Positions 7,092 through 13,870 of a DNA stretch of 14,941 nucleotides are shown one piece after another. Under the pieces are notes generated by a model. It had not been told where the DNA came from and ran no database searches. It saw only the letters and a list, made by a program, of their open reading frames with translations. This stretch comes from CBFGTV01 sp965652145 (GTDB taxonomy: Bacteria; Bacillota; Clostridia; Peptostreptococcales; Natronincolaceae), in assembly GCA_965652145.1 (NCBI GenBank), contig CBFGTV010000082.1, positions 1-14,941 on the forward strand, written 5' to 3'. Position 1 is the first letter of the stretch, and every line of letters begins with the position of its first letter. The position numbers and the translations under genes are program-made.

Positions 7092-7160
7092 GCATCAAAT
7101 TGATACTTTATGGCTTCAATAGAGGTCGTTCGTCGATGCCAATTTACATCAATTTGATGC
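7092..7160. promoter_or_regulatory. Paired upstream activator sites for the sigma-54 regulator
   Basis: GCATCAAATTGAT (7092-7104) recurs as its exact reverse complement ATCAATTTGATGC (7148-7160). Each core, ATCAA-N-TTGAT, is a dyad centred at 7099 and 7153, 54 bp (about five helical turns) apart. They lie about 165 and 219 bp upstream of the predicted atoD start, the usual range for enhancer sites of RpoN activators. The distal site is only about 10 bp past the stop of the regulator gene. Binding by that regulator is inferred. Confidence 0.8.
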
Positions 7161-7169
7161 GCCATGACA

Positions 7170-8537
7170 TCACTTTTTCTTGTATTTAGCCATTTTTCTC
7201 ACCAAGGTAGATTGGTCTATTCCCAGGATCTCGGCTGCCCTTCTCGTGGTACGATATTTACTAATCGCTTCAAAAATCATCTCTTTTTCAATTCTTTCAA
7301 GATTCTCCTTCAGCGTAAATCTTCGGTTTTGTCTTTCTTCATCTCTTTGGTGACTCATCAATAATTCCTCAATGTCTTTCCTCGTCATTACCGTTTCTGC
7401 CTTAATGGCAACCATTCTTTCAACAAAGTTTTCCAACTCCCTGACATTTCCAGGCCAAGCATGGCATTTTAATAATTGCATGGCATCATCTGTTATGGTT
7501 TTTTCTGTATGATACTTTTTATTAAAACGGCTTAAAAAGAAAATGACCAATGGTTCGATATCCTCTACTCGTTCCGCTAGGGGAGGAATCATTATGGGCA
7601 GCACATTTAGCCGGTAGTAAAGGTCTTGTCTGAATCTTCCTTCCTTAACCATTTCCTTCAAATTTTGATTGGTTGCCGCAATAATCCGGGCATTGATTTT
7701 AATAGGCTTAACCCCCCCCACTCTGGTCACTTCCATATCCTGCAACACTCTTAACAGCTTGGCCTGTACATGAAGCTGCATTTCACCAATTTCATCGAGA
7801 AAAATACTGCCGCCTGCTGCGGTCTCAAACAAACCTGCCTTTCCTTCCCGTAATGCTCCTGTAAAGGAGCCCTTTTCGTATCCAAACAATTCAGATTCTA
7901 TCAGGTTTTCTGGAATAGCAGCACAATTTACCCTGATAAAGGGCTCTCCTGCCCTGTTGCTGGCATTATGTATAAATCGAGCAATGATCTCTTTTCCGAC
8001 TCCAGATTCTCCTAAAATTAGAACGGTTGAGTTTACAGCAGCTACCCTCAGGGCAATTTCAATAACCTGCTGCATTGACTTACTTTGGCATACAAAATCG
8101 TCATCGGGCATAATATTCACATCGTGGTAGTGCGAAGAGACCATAGATTTATTTCGTTCAAGCTGGGCCTGAAGATTCAAAAGCTCTGTGATATCCCAAA
8201 CACTGTTGACAATCCTGATAATTTTTCCTGAGGGTGAAAAAACAGGGATTCCTCTGGCCAATAGATGCTTACCGGTCTTTACCCGATAAAGCACAGTCGC
8301 TGGTGCCTTGCTTTTAATGACAATTAAGCTGGCGGATTCAGAAAAATATCCCTCCTTTACCAGGGTGACCATATTTTTTCCGACTAACTCCTGCTGCTTT
8401 AACCCTGACATGGCCTCGTAGGCAGGATTTACCCGCAGGGTATTCCCTTCCCCATCGGTAATGTAAATACCATAGCTTAGGTTTTCAATTATACTCTCCA
8501 GTTCAACAATTTTGTCCTGTAATCGTTCATCACCCAT
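7170..8537 (-). CDS. Sigma-54-dependent activator, PAS-AAA-HTH
   Basis: 455 residues in three parts. An N-terminal PAS sensor (about 10-120, ITDGEGNTLRVNPAYEAMSGL then a GKIIRIVNSVWDIT end) is followed by a short coiled linker. The sigma-54 AAA+ domain (about 148-375) has Walker A GESGVGKE (176-183), Walker B SIFLDEIGE, the FRQDLYYRLN segment with the arginine finger, and WPGNVREL (361-368). The sigma-54 contact loop reads GSFTGA (223-228) rather than GAFTGA, a variant found in some functional activators. A C-terminal TyrR-like HTH spans about 424-449 (RRAAEILGIDQSTLVRKM). There is no receiver domain, so it is not a two-component AtoC; the PAS domain or a small ligand presumably senses the inducer. 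Perfect AAGGAGGT ribosome site 7 bases before the ATG. Encoded upstream of, and co-oriented with, atoDA, its likely target. Confidence 0.93.
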   Translation of the reverse strand: MGDERLQDKIVELESIIENLSYGIYITDGEGNTLRVNPAYEAMSGLKQQELVGKNMVTLVKEGYFSESASLIVIKSKAPATVLYRVKTGKHLLARGIPVFSPSGKIIRIVNSVWDITELLNLQAQLERNKSMVSSHYHDVNIMPDDDFVCQSKSMQQVIEIALRVAAVNSTVLILGESGVGKEIIARFIHNASNRAGEPFIRVNCAAIPENLIESELFGYEKGSFTGALREGKAGLFETAAGGSIFLDEIGEMQLHVQAKLLRVLQDMEVTRVGGVKPIKINARIIAATNQNLKEMVKEGRFRQDLYYRLNVLPIMIPPLAERVEDIEPLVIFFLSRFNKKYHTEKTITDDAMQLLKCHAWPGNVRELENFVERMVAIKAETVMTRKDIEELLMSHQRDEERQNRRFTLKENLERIEKEMIFEAISKYRTTRRAAEILGIDQSTLVRKMAKYKKK

Positions 8538-8599
8538 AAAAAGACCTCCTTGGTTGCGAAAATCTCTCTCTTTTAATCATCTTAACACACCCCATTGGA

Positions 8600-8621
8600 A
8601 TATACTAGAAAGATAGTATAT
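8600..8621. promoter_or_regulatory. Perfect dyad in the divergent regulator/sodC promoter region
   Basis: ATATACTA-GAAAGA-TAGTATAT is a perfect 8-bp inverted repeat with a 6-base spacer. It lies immediately after a TTGGAA (8595-8600, possible sodC -35) and covers a TATATG (8617-8622) that could be the -10 at a 16-base spacing. Such placement suggests an operator for sodC, the divergent regulator gene, or both. It does not resemble a PerR or Fur box. Confidence 0.45.
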
Positions 8622-8650
8622 GTATCTTTAGTGTAAAGGAGGCTTTTAAA

Positions 8651-9151
8651 ATGAATCAAATGTATTACCCATCTGGTTACCAGCCCTACCCCAGCTTATA
8701 TATTCCCTCTGCCCATATTAAAGGGGGGCCTCTGGCCCCAGGCATAAGAGGCGTTGTTTACTTTTACGATGTGGCGGGTGGAACAGAGGTTTGTACCTAT
8801 GTAGAAGGACTCCCTCCCTTTCAGCCCGCTGTTGGTGACCAGCCGCCTATTGGCCCCTTTGGTTATCATATACATGAATATGGTACCTGTGAGGTAGGTG
8901 ACCCAAATGAACCCTTTATGGCTGCAGGGGAACACTGGAATCCTGATAATCAACCCCACGGTAACCATGCAGGGGATTTCCCCGTACTGTTTTCAAACCA
9001 TGGTTATGCTCGGATGTGCTTCTTTACTGATCGTTTTAAACCTCAGGATGTAATTGGCAAAGCCCTCATTATTCATCAAAATCCTGATGACTATCGTACT
9101 CAGCCTTCAGGTGCCTCCGGCAAAAGGCTGGCCTGTGGTGTCATCGCCTAA
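8651..9151 (+). CDS. sodC: Cu/Zn superoxide dismutase family protein
   Basis: 166 residues converting superoxide to peroxide and oxygen. All ligands are present: copper H73, H75 (GYHIHEYG), bridging H95, zinc H103, H106 and D109 (GEHWNPDNQPHGNHAGDF), copper H142 (IIHQNPDDY). The catalytic arginine R159 and the disulfide pair C80/C162 (SGKRLACGVI) are also present. There is no signal peptide; the N-terminus is instead Tyr/Pro-rich (MYYPSGYQPYPSLYIPS), so the protein is probably cytosolic or attached to a surface or spore layer by another route. The zinc loop is short, as in bacterial forms. Ribosome site AAAGGAGG (8635-8642) lies 8 bases before the ATG. Monocistronic with its own terminator; divergent from the sigma-54 regulator gene. 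Confidence 0.92.
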   Translation: MNQMYYPSGYQPYPSLYIPSAHIKGGPLAPGIRGVVYFYDVAGGTEVCTYVEGLPPFQPAVGDQPPIGPFGYHIHEYGTCEVGDPNEPFMAAGEHWNPDNQPHGNHAGDFPVLFSNHGYARMCFFTDRFKPQDVIGKALIIHQNPDDYRTQPSGASGKRLACGVIA

Positions 9152-9212
9152 ATAACTGTGAAAGGATCAATGGGCCTACAGATGACTAATTTTACTTGGG
9201 GAATAAGGGCTA

Positions 9213-9240
9213 AGGGGCTTTTATCAAGCCTCTTTTTTTT
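9213..9240 (+). terminator. Rho-independent terminator of sodC
   Basis: AGGGGCTT-TTATC-AAGCCTCT is an 8-bp stem with one G-T wobble, followed by an unbroken run of Ts to 9240. It lies about 60 bases after the sodC stop codon. Confidence 0.9.
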
Positions 9241-9277
9241 GAATTTTAAACCAAAGGTTTAATAGGGGTTGTTATTG

Positions 9278-9344
9278 ATATTAAACAATCGGACATGCCA
9301 TTATCATTGTCTAAATTTTTTGGTATAATGTTGTTGTTTAATAT
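9278..9344. promoter_or_regulatory. Cupin promoter framed by an 11-bp inverted repeat
   Basis: ATATTAAACAA (9278-9288) and its exact reverse complement TTGTTTAATAT (9334-9344) flank the cupin promoter. The promoter is TTATCA (9301-9306), 17 bases, TATAAT (9324-9329), with a TGG extended -10. Start site near 9336, inside the right arm. Arm centres are 56 bp apart. Two half-sites at this distance could be paired operators; this is inference. Confidence 0.55.
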
Positions 9345-9378
9345 GAAGGAAATATTAAAATAATTGGAGGAACATTCG

Positions 9379-9726
9379 ATGATTAAAAAACCCCATGAAT
9401 TAAAAAATGAAGTAAGGGAAGCAATGATGAACGGAAAGGGTTCGGTACAAATCACCCACCTGCTTCAAGGTGAGGAATTTGCCAATAAGGGACGCCTGTA
9501 CGCAAGAATGACCCTCAAGCCAGGCTGTTCGGTAGGGAATCATCAACATCAAGGAGATTTTGAGGCCTATTATATTTTAGCCGGTAAAGGTGTGGTGGAT
9601 GATAACGGTATATTGAAGCCCGTGGCTACAGGGGATTTAGTTTATACAAAAAATGGTGAAGCTCATTCCATTGAAAATACAGGAACAGTAGATTTAGAAT
9701 TTATGGCATTAATCCTTTTTGACTAG
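9379..9726 (+). CDS. Small cupin domain protein
   Basis: 115 residues forming a single cupin barrel. Motif 1 is GCSVGNHQHQGDFEAYYILAG, with H55, H57 and E62 as probable metal ligands; motif 2 GDLVYTKNGEAHSIEN supplies H96. All four canonical ligand positions are filled, so a metal-binding role is likely. Family members range from isomerases and dioxygenases to sensors, and no substrate can be named. ATG 9379 is chosen because GGAGG (9366-9370) lies 8 bases upstream. The in-frame TTG at 9364 overlaps that ribosome site. Monocistronic, with an extended -10 promoter framed by inverted repeats. It follows sodC but is separated from it by a strong terminator. Confidence 0.88.
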   Translation: MIKKPHELKNEVREAMMNGKGSVQITHLLQGEEFANKGRLYARMTLKPGCSVGNHQHQGDFEAYYILAGKGVVDDNGILKPVATGDLVYTKNGEAHSIENTGTVDLEFMALILFD

Positions 9727-9835
9727 AATGGCGAGATAAGGCCTGTAGCAAATTTTCCAAGAGTAAAGCAGAGTAGGAAGCCACATTGGGCAATGTGGGG
9801 CTGACGACAACGAAGCTATATGAAATTGGCAAATT
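9727..9835. other. Unassigned structured segment after the cupin gene
   Basis: 109 bases with no supported gene. It is richer in G and purines than the flanking spacers and contains the hairpin CCACATTG-GG-CAATGTGG (9781-9798) set between AGTAGGAAG and GGCTGACGACAACGAAGC. It runs directly into the bidirectional terminator at 9836. A small RNA, an RNA 3' domain left by an IS200/IS605-type element, or a dispersed repeat are possible. No RNA family is firmly recognised. Confidence 0.35.
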
Positions 9836-9875
9836 AAAACCGAGCTTTTCTCTTAAAAGAGTCAAGCTCGGTTTT
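9836..9875. terminator. Bidirectional terminator between cupin and nrdJ
   Basis: AAAACCGAGCTT (9836-9847) and AAGCTCGGTTTT (9864-9875) form a perfect 12-bp stem. A smaller CTCTT/AAGAG stem sits inside the loop. T-runs at both ends allow termination of the plus-strand cupin transcript and of nrdJ, whose stop codon is only about 5 bases away. Confidence 0.9.
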
Positions 9876-9879
9876 ACAA

Positions 9880-12237
9880 TTACCGAATGGGACAAACACC
9901 ATTTTCACAGTTATCGTTATCTAAAATTTCAACCTCTACTTCCTTCCTCTCGTACTTGGTAATCAAGGAAGGAATAAAGGGCTTCATTTCTTTAATTCTT
10001 TTGTCATAGGTTTCCTTATCTATGGCCTCGTAGGGCAGCAGCTTATAAAAATTATCCTCCAAGGAAAGGAAGGACAGGGCCACTACATCATCCCAGTTAT
10101 TCCACACCCACTCTTCTACAGCCTCCCATTCATGGTTTCTGACATGAACGGTTATGGAGCAATTATGGTCCACATAATGCTTCATAAAAAGTTTGTAGTT
10201 TTCTAATTGCTCGATGGCAGAAACATCGTATTTGGTTTTCCCCTCCGGCGCCTTAACCGGAAATTCTACCACCTTGGTGGCGCAGGTTTCCCAATCCTGT
10301 CCCACTTCAGGGTAAACCGGATAACCTAGCTCCTCACATACCTTAACCAGGGGGTCATGGGAGCTGATTCTAATTCGTCGAATATAGTAGGGGGAATGGG
10401 AATAATGAACTCCGCTGGAAACTGTGGGCAGCTGGCTCAATGTTCCCTCAGGCTTTACGGTGGTAATCAACAATGGTTTATTTTCCCCAATTTCATTGGC
10501 ATAACGTTCTGCCTCCTGATGAGCAGTTTTTCTGAGCTTTTCCAGCAGTACAGCCTGCTCCTCCCCAGAAAGTCCCAGGGCATTGACCATATCCTGCCAC
10601 CCTGTAAGGGAGCAGCCCACCAGTTTGTCACGTTGTTGAACAGCATCCCAATGATGCAGCTCAAGCTCAACACAGGTCATACGATATCCTGCCCGTACTG
10701 AAAGCCGCTGAGCCTCCAAAAGCCCCTCCTCGTCCAGCGTTCCATCTGCCCTGACAAAGGAATAGGTGTTAATGGTGGTTAAATTGCATAGCCCGTTGGA
10801 ATCCAATAGAATTTCTCCACAGGGGTTCACCCCATTCATATTGGGTCTTCTTTTAGAAGCCGCCTGGGCATTTACCCAGCCAGGCTCTCCGGAATAACGC
10901 ATCTTTTCCATCTGCCAATGGAGCCGTTCCCTTGTGGGTTTTTCAGTATAATAAATGGAATTGTTGCTCATTTGTCTATGAATAATATCCTTGTCTACAA
11001 TCCATTGGCCGTCTATTTGCTTATATAAATTTGATTTTGCTTCTATACATTCCTGATCATCACCATCAATTAAGATCATTTCTGCGGTGCGCCTTACGCC
11101 GCCCACCACTACATTTTCCCCGATAATATTGGCAATATCCAGACAATCAATAGGCTTAAGCTTAAATCTTTTACTTTCCTCAATAAAACCTCTTTTTTGA
11201 ATTACCTTATTTATTTTATAGAACATATTTTTCAGGCTGGCATGACCGCTGGCGGTTCCCCCAAAGGTTTTTAGCTTCTCTCCCTTGGGTCTGACATGAT
11301 CGTAGCTCACAATAATGGTTTTAATATTTCTATACTCATTGCTATAGATCATTTTAAAATAAAAATCTAAGGATTGAATCCAGCCTTCCTTACTATCACC
11401 TACTGTTATTTTTACTGTATTATTATGGAAAAACTCCAGACTGGTACTGTCTTCCCTTTCTGAAGGATTAACAGGGGAATAGTCTTTATGGATAATTTCA
11501 TAATCTGCTCTAACCTTGGGAATTTGAGCTACATCATCCTTTAAAATTCTTGCCCCTACCCCTGAACCAATCATCAGTAAATAAAATAGGTCTTTAAAGG
11601 AATCAAAGCTATCCAGCGTTAAAAAGGAACAATTATAGTTCGCCATGGGATAATGCTTTGCAACGGGTGTGTTTCCTACCCAAAAGGTTCTACCGGAAAG
11701 GAACTGTTTAAGATTATATACATTATCAAATAGCCTTTCTGCTTCTTCCCTTGTGGTGGCCACCAGGCTACAGTTATATTCTACGGCACGGCGAACTGTT
11801 TCCCACCAGTATTCTCTTCTTCCTTCTTCGGGAAGCCACCTTGAATAGGTTCGATAGTATACAAAATTTCCCAATTGTCCCATTGGTGAGGGCTTATGCT
11901 TATACTGACTAATAAATTCATCGGTCAAAAGCTGCTCCTCTTTTTTCTTTCTCGTGCTTCTGACGCGATCCCGTTCATTTCGATAAATGATATAGCGTTT
12001 GGCTACATCCTTTCGATCGCTGTCCATTAACATATTCTCGACTATATCTTGAATTTCTTCAACGTGAACAGGGAACTGGTAGTCCTTAATTATGCCCTGT
12101 ATTTCTTGAGTAATTGCAGTGCTGAGACTGTGATCAATCCCCTGTTTGGTTTCGGCCATTGCCCGCTCTATGGCATTGATGATTTTGGTTTCATCAAAGC
12201 TAACCAGATTTCCATCTCTTTTTATTACCTTTATCAT
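9880..12237 (-). CDS. nrdJ: Adenosylcobalamin-dependent ribonucleoside-triphosphate reductase (class II)
   Basis: 785 residues; reduces ribonucleotides to deoxyribonucleotides using adenosylcobalamin, with or without oxygen. An ATP-cone covers about residues 1-92 (MIKVIKRDGNLVSFDETKI to RYIIYRNE). The catalytic barrel has C203 (NYNCSFLTLDS) and C484 (GLCNLTTIN) as the active-site dithiol and the radical cysteine C473 with E475 in NPCGEILL. The C473-C484 distance of 11 equals that of the Lactobacillus leichmannii enzyme (C408/C419). GSGVGARI and GVRRTAEMILI are also present. The tail C777-ENGV-C782 is the CxxxxC shuttle that re-reduces the active site. This pattern matches the monomeric RTPR type. 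ATG 12237 with AAGGAGG 6 bases upstream. Controlled by a consensus promoter overlapped by NrdR boxes; no B12 riboswitch fits in the 57-base leader. Confidence 0.95.
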   Translation of the reverse strand: MIKVIKRDGNLVSFDETKIINAIERAMAETKQGIDHSLSTAITQEIQGIIKDYQFPVHVEEIQDIVENMLMDSDRKDVAKRYIIYRNERDRVRSTRKKKEEQLLTDEFISQYKHKPSPMGQLGNFVYYRTYSRWLPEEGRREYWWETVRRAVEYNCSLVATTREEAERLFDNVYNLKQFLSGRTFWVGNTPVAKHYPMANYNCSFLTLDSFDSFKDLFYLLMIGSGVGARILKDDVAQIPKVRADYEIIHKDYSPVNPSEREDSTSLEFFHNNTVKITVGDSKEGWIQSLDFYFKMIYSNEYRNIKTIIVSYDHVRPKGEKLKTFGGTASGHASLKNMFYKINKVIQKRGFIEESKRFKLKPIDCLDIANIIGENVVVGGVRRTAEMILIDGDDQECIEAKSNLYKQIDGQWIVDKDIIHRQMSNNSIYYTEKPTRERLHWQMEKMRYSGEPGWVNAQAASKRRPNMNGVNPCGEILLDSNGLCNLTTINTYSFVRADGTLDEEGLLEAQRLSVRAGYRMTCVELELHHWDAVQQRDKLVGCSLTGWQDMVNALGLSGEEQAVLLEKLRKTAHQEAERYANEIGENKPLLITTVKPEGTLSQLPTVSSGVHYSHSPYYIRRIRISSHDPLVKVCEELGYPVYPEVGQDWETCATKVVEFPVKAPEGKTKYDVSAIEQLENYKLFMKHYVDHNCSITVHVRNHEWEAVEEWVWNNWDDVVALSFLSLEDNFYKLLPYEAIDKETYDKRIKEMKPFIPSLITKYERKEVEVEILDNDNCENGVCPIR

Positions 12238-12262
12238 GCTAGCCCTCCTTATGTAGCAAAAT

Positions 12263-12304
12263 CAATATTTAGTATATATAATCGCTAAGCTATACTAAAT
12301 ATTG
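12263..12304. promoter_or_regulatory. Pair of NrdR boxes upstream of nrdJ
   Basis: CAATATTTAG (12263-12272) and CTAAATATTG (12295-12304) each match the NrdR core CwATATaTwG at nine of ten positions. They are parts of a perfect 14-bp inverted repeat, CAATATTTAGTATA and TATACTAAATATTG. Box centres are 32 bp apart, the three-turn spacing typical of NrdR operators. The upstream box overlaps the nrdJ -10 hexamer, as expected for repression when dATP is plentiful. The nrdR gene is not in the window. Confidence 0.8.
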
Positions 12305-12329
12305 TATCATCCTCTGTTTTGTATGTCAA
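12301..12329 (-). promoter_or_regulatory. SigA promoter of nrdJ
   Basis: TTGACA, 17-base spacer, TACAAT on the minus strand; start near 12294. The -10 shares four bases with the upstream NrdR box. Confidence 0.88.
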
Positions 12330-12441
12330 AAGTAACGGGCCGCTCTTTAGTTGATATTTAGTTATATTTTCTTGTTTTTTGAGTTTTTTATCCTCAAAGC
12401 TATTAATTTCATTTTTAATATCTATTATTTAAAATAGGTTA

Positions 12442-12484
12442 CAGAAAACAAAATACCTTTCATGGCAATGGCCTAAAAGGTATT
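12442..12484 (-). terminator. Terminator of the DUF4015 gene
   Basis: On the minus strand AATACCTTT and AAAGGTATT form a perfect 9-bp stem enclosing a smaller GGC/GCC stem, followed by TTGTTTTC. It begins about 15 bases past the stop at 12499. Confidence 0.85.
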
Positions 12485-12498
12485 CATAATAGATTTAT

Positions 12499-13719
12499 TT
12501 ATTTTATAAGGGCATCCCAGGTATATCGATTACCAGCATTCCATAAAATCCATTCCTCTAATCCGGCGTCATAGACGGCATCTATCTGCTCCTTGATCTG
12601 CTGCGTTCCATATGCCTGATAATAACCAGCCCCTAGATAGGAAGCAGTAAAATCCTGAAGCCACGGTCTTAAAATGGCCTTTTCATTTTGAGCTTCAACC
12701 GCTTCTACTCGTTCTCTGGCAGTATTCATACTGGTATAAACAATTTGGTAAGGGTCTAGATCGGGCTTAGGTACCCCATAGGAGCCCAATGCATAATGGG
12801 ATGGATAAACCATTGGCGCTAAGACATCAGTGGCGGTGGAAAGGGTTTCTAAATGCTGACCCAGTCCCATATCGTCAGATACTGTCGTAACCAACCCGAA
12901 AATATCTGCTGAAACCACCACGCCATAGTCTCTTAATTCTTCCCTAGCATATTCCAAAAAAGCAGCTATGGCTTCTGCCATGGTCATTTCTTCACCAGCC
13001 GCGCCATAATCTATAATGGCACGATTTCCATCTGTAGGAAATCTAACATAGTCAAATTGAATTTCCTTAAAGCCCTTTGAGGCAGCCTCCTTCCCAATGG
13101 CGATCACATAATCCCAGGTTTCTTTATTATAGGGATTTAACCATGCGTCTCCCTTACGATCCCGCCAAACTTCTCCGGTATTACTTTTAATAGCCAGGTC
13201 TGGCCTTGCATTTGTAATTTGTCTGTCTTTAAAGGTAACGATTCGTGCGATGGGATAAATATCATTTTTTCGCAATGCCTCCATGGCTTCATGAAAATCC
13301 CTTACCTTAACGAGCTGGTCGGCACCTGCCTCCTTTACCATGGGAATATCAGAGGAATAGGTCATTGTTCCAAGATCATCCTTTACATCAATTACCCAGG
13401 CATTGATAACCGACTGATTAGTCATGTCTATTGTATGATCAAATCGGCTGGATAAGCCTATGCTGTGTCCAGTCATAAAAATTCCCTTTACCTTCCGTTC
13501 CAGGCGATAAGGCTCCCAGCTAATATCTGGCTGTATAAATGAATCATTATTATCTAAATATATTTTTTCCAAGTCATCATTCATCCAAATCTGACTTGAT
13601 GGCATCAGGTTTCGTGTCACTTCTTTAATTCTCTTATAATTTAATCCCAGGGCAACGGCTGTAACAAGAACCCCCAATACGATTACAATTAAAAATTTAT
13701 TTTTTCTAATATAATGCAT
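12499..13719 (-). CDS. Membrane-anchored DUF4015 putative glycoside hydrolase
   Basis: 406 residues. An N-terminal membrane segment (about 9-26, FLIVIVLGVLVTAVALGL) after a short basic start acts as an uncleaved anchor or signal, placing the rest outside the cell. The remainder from about residue 75 is the DUF4015 TIM-barrel-like glycosyl hydrolase domain. Its hallmarks are NAWVIDVKDDLG (106-117), WLNPYNKETWDYV (193-205), IQFDYVRFPTDG (220-231, candidate acidic catalytic residue), APMVYPSHY (301-309), RPWLQDF (351-357) and WILWNAGNRY (390-399). The family is widespread in Firmicutes; its substrate is not established, and action on a cell-wall or extracellular polysaccharide is inference. The ribosome site is an unusual G-run (AAAGGGGGGG) 5 bases before the ATG. 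Own promoter and terminator, so single-gene unit. Confidence 0.9.
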   Translation of the reverse strand: MHYIRKNKFLIVIVLGVLVTAVALGLNYKRIKEVTRNLMPSSQIWMNDDLEKIYLDNNDSFIQPDISWEPYRLERKVKGIFMTGHSIGLSSRFDHTIDMTNQSVINAWVIDVKDDLGTMTYSSDIPMVKEAGADQLVKVRDFHEAMEALRKNDIYPIARIVTFKDRQITNARPDLAIKSNTGEVWRDRKGDAWLNPYNKETWDYVIAIGKEAASKGFKEIQFDYVRFPTDGNRAIIDYGAAGEEMTMAEAIAAFLEYAREELRDYGVVVSADIFGLVTTVSDDMGLGQHLETLSTATDVLAPMVYPSHYALGSYGVPKPDLDPYQIVYTSMNTARERVEAVEAQNEKAILRPWLQDFTASYLGAGYYQAYGTQQIKEQIDAVYDAGLEEWILWNAGNRYTWDALIK

Positions 13720-13747
13720 GATGCCCCCCCTTTATATTGTCCTTTCC

Positions 13748-13756
13748 ATTATATCA
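13748..13756 (-). promoter_or_regulatory. Extended -10 promoter of the DUF4015 gene
   Basis: Minus strand TGATATAAT (TGn plus perfect TATAAT), about 30 bases before the ATG. TTGTCA is present only 10 bases upstream, too close for a -35, so this promoter probably relies on the extended -10. Confidence 0.6.
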
Positions 13757-13807
13757 CAGCCCTTGACAATTCTCATCATTTTTTTACATGACAAAAAATA
13801 GCCCTGC

Positions 13808-13853
13808 AAAAAAATACCCTCCAAATATTAATATGAAATCTAATATCTAGAGG
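13808..13853 (-). terminator. Terminator of the thioredoxin-fold gene
   Basis: On the minus strand CCTCTAGATATTAG pairs with TTAATATTTGGAGG over 14 positions (three G-T wobbles) around an 8-base loop. A GTATTTTTTTG tail follows. It begins 18 bases after the stop codon at 13871. Confidence 0.75.
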
Positions 13854-13870
13854 TGACTTTTTAATAATGG

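Noticed and set aside
6890..7169. SigA promoter for atoDA
   Set aside because: TATA-like strings occur (for example TATATA) but no -35 at proper spacing; the -24/-12 element is far stronger.
9701..9895. Minus-strand 64-codon frame after nrdJ
   Set aside because: It overlaps the nrdJ 3' end and spans the bidirectional terminator; no ribosome site. The underlying DNA is reported instead as a structured segment.
12238..12294. Cobalamin riboswitch for nrdJ
   Set aside because: The leader is only about 57 bases and has no B12-box; the symmetry there is explained by NrdR boxes.
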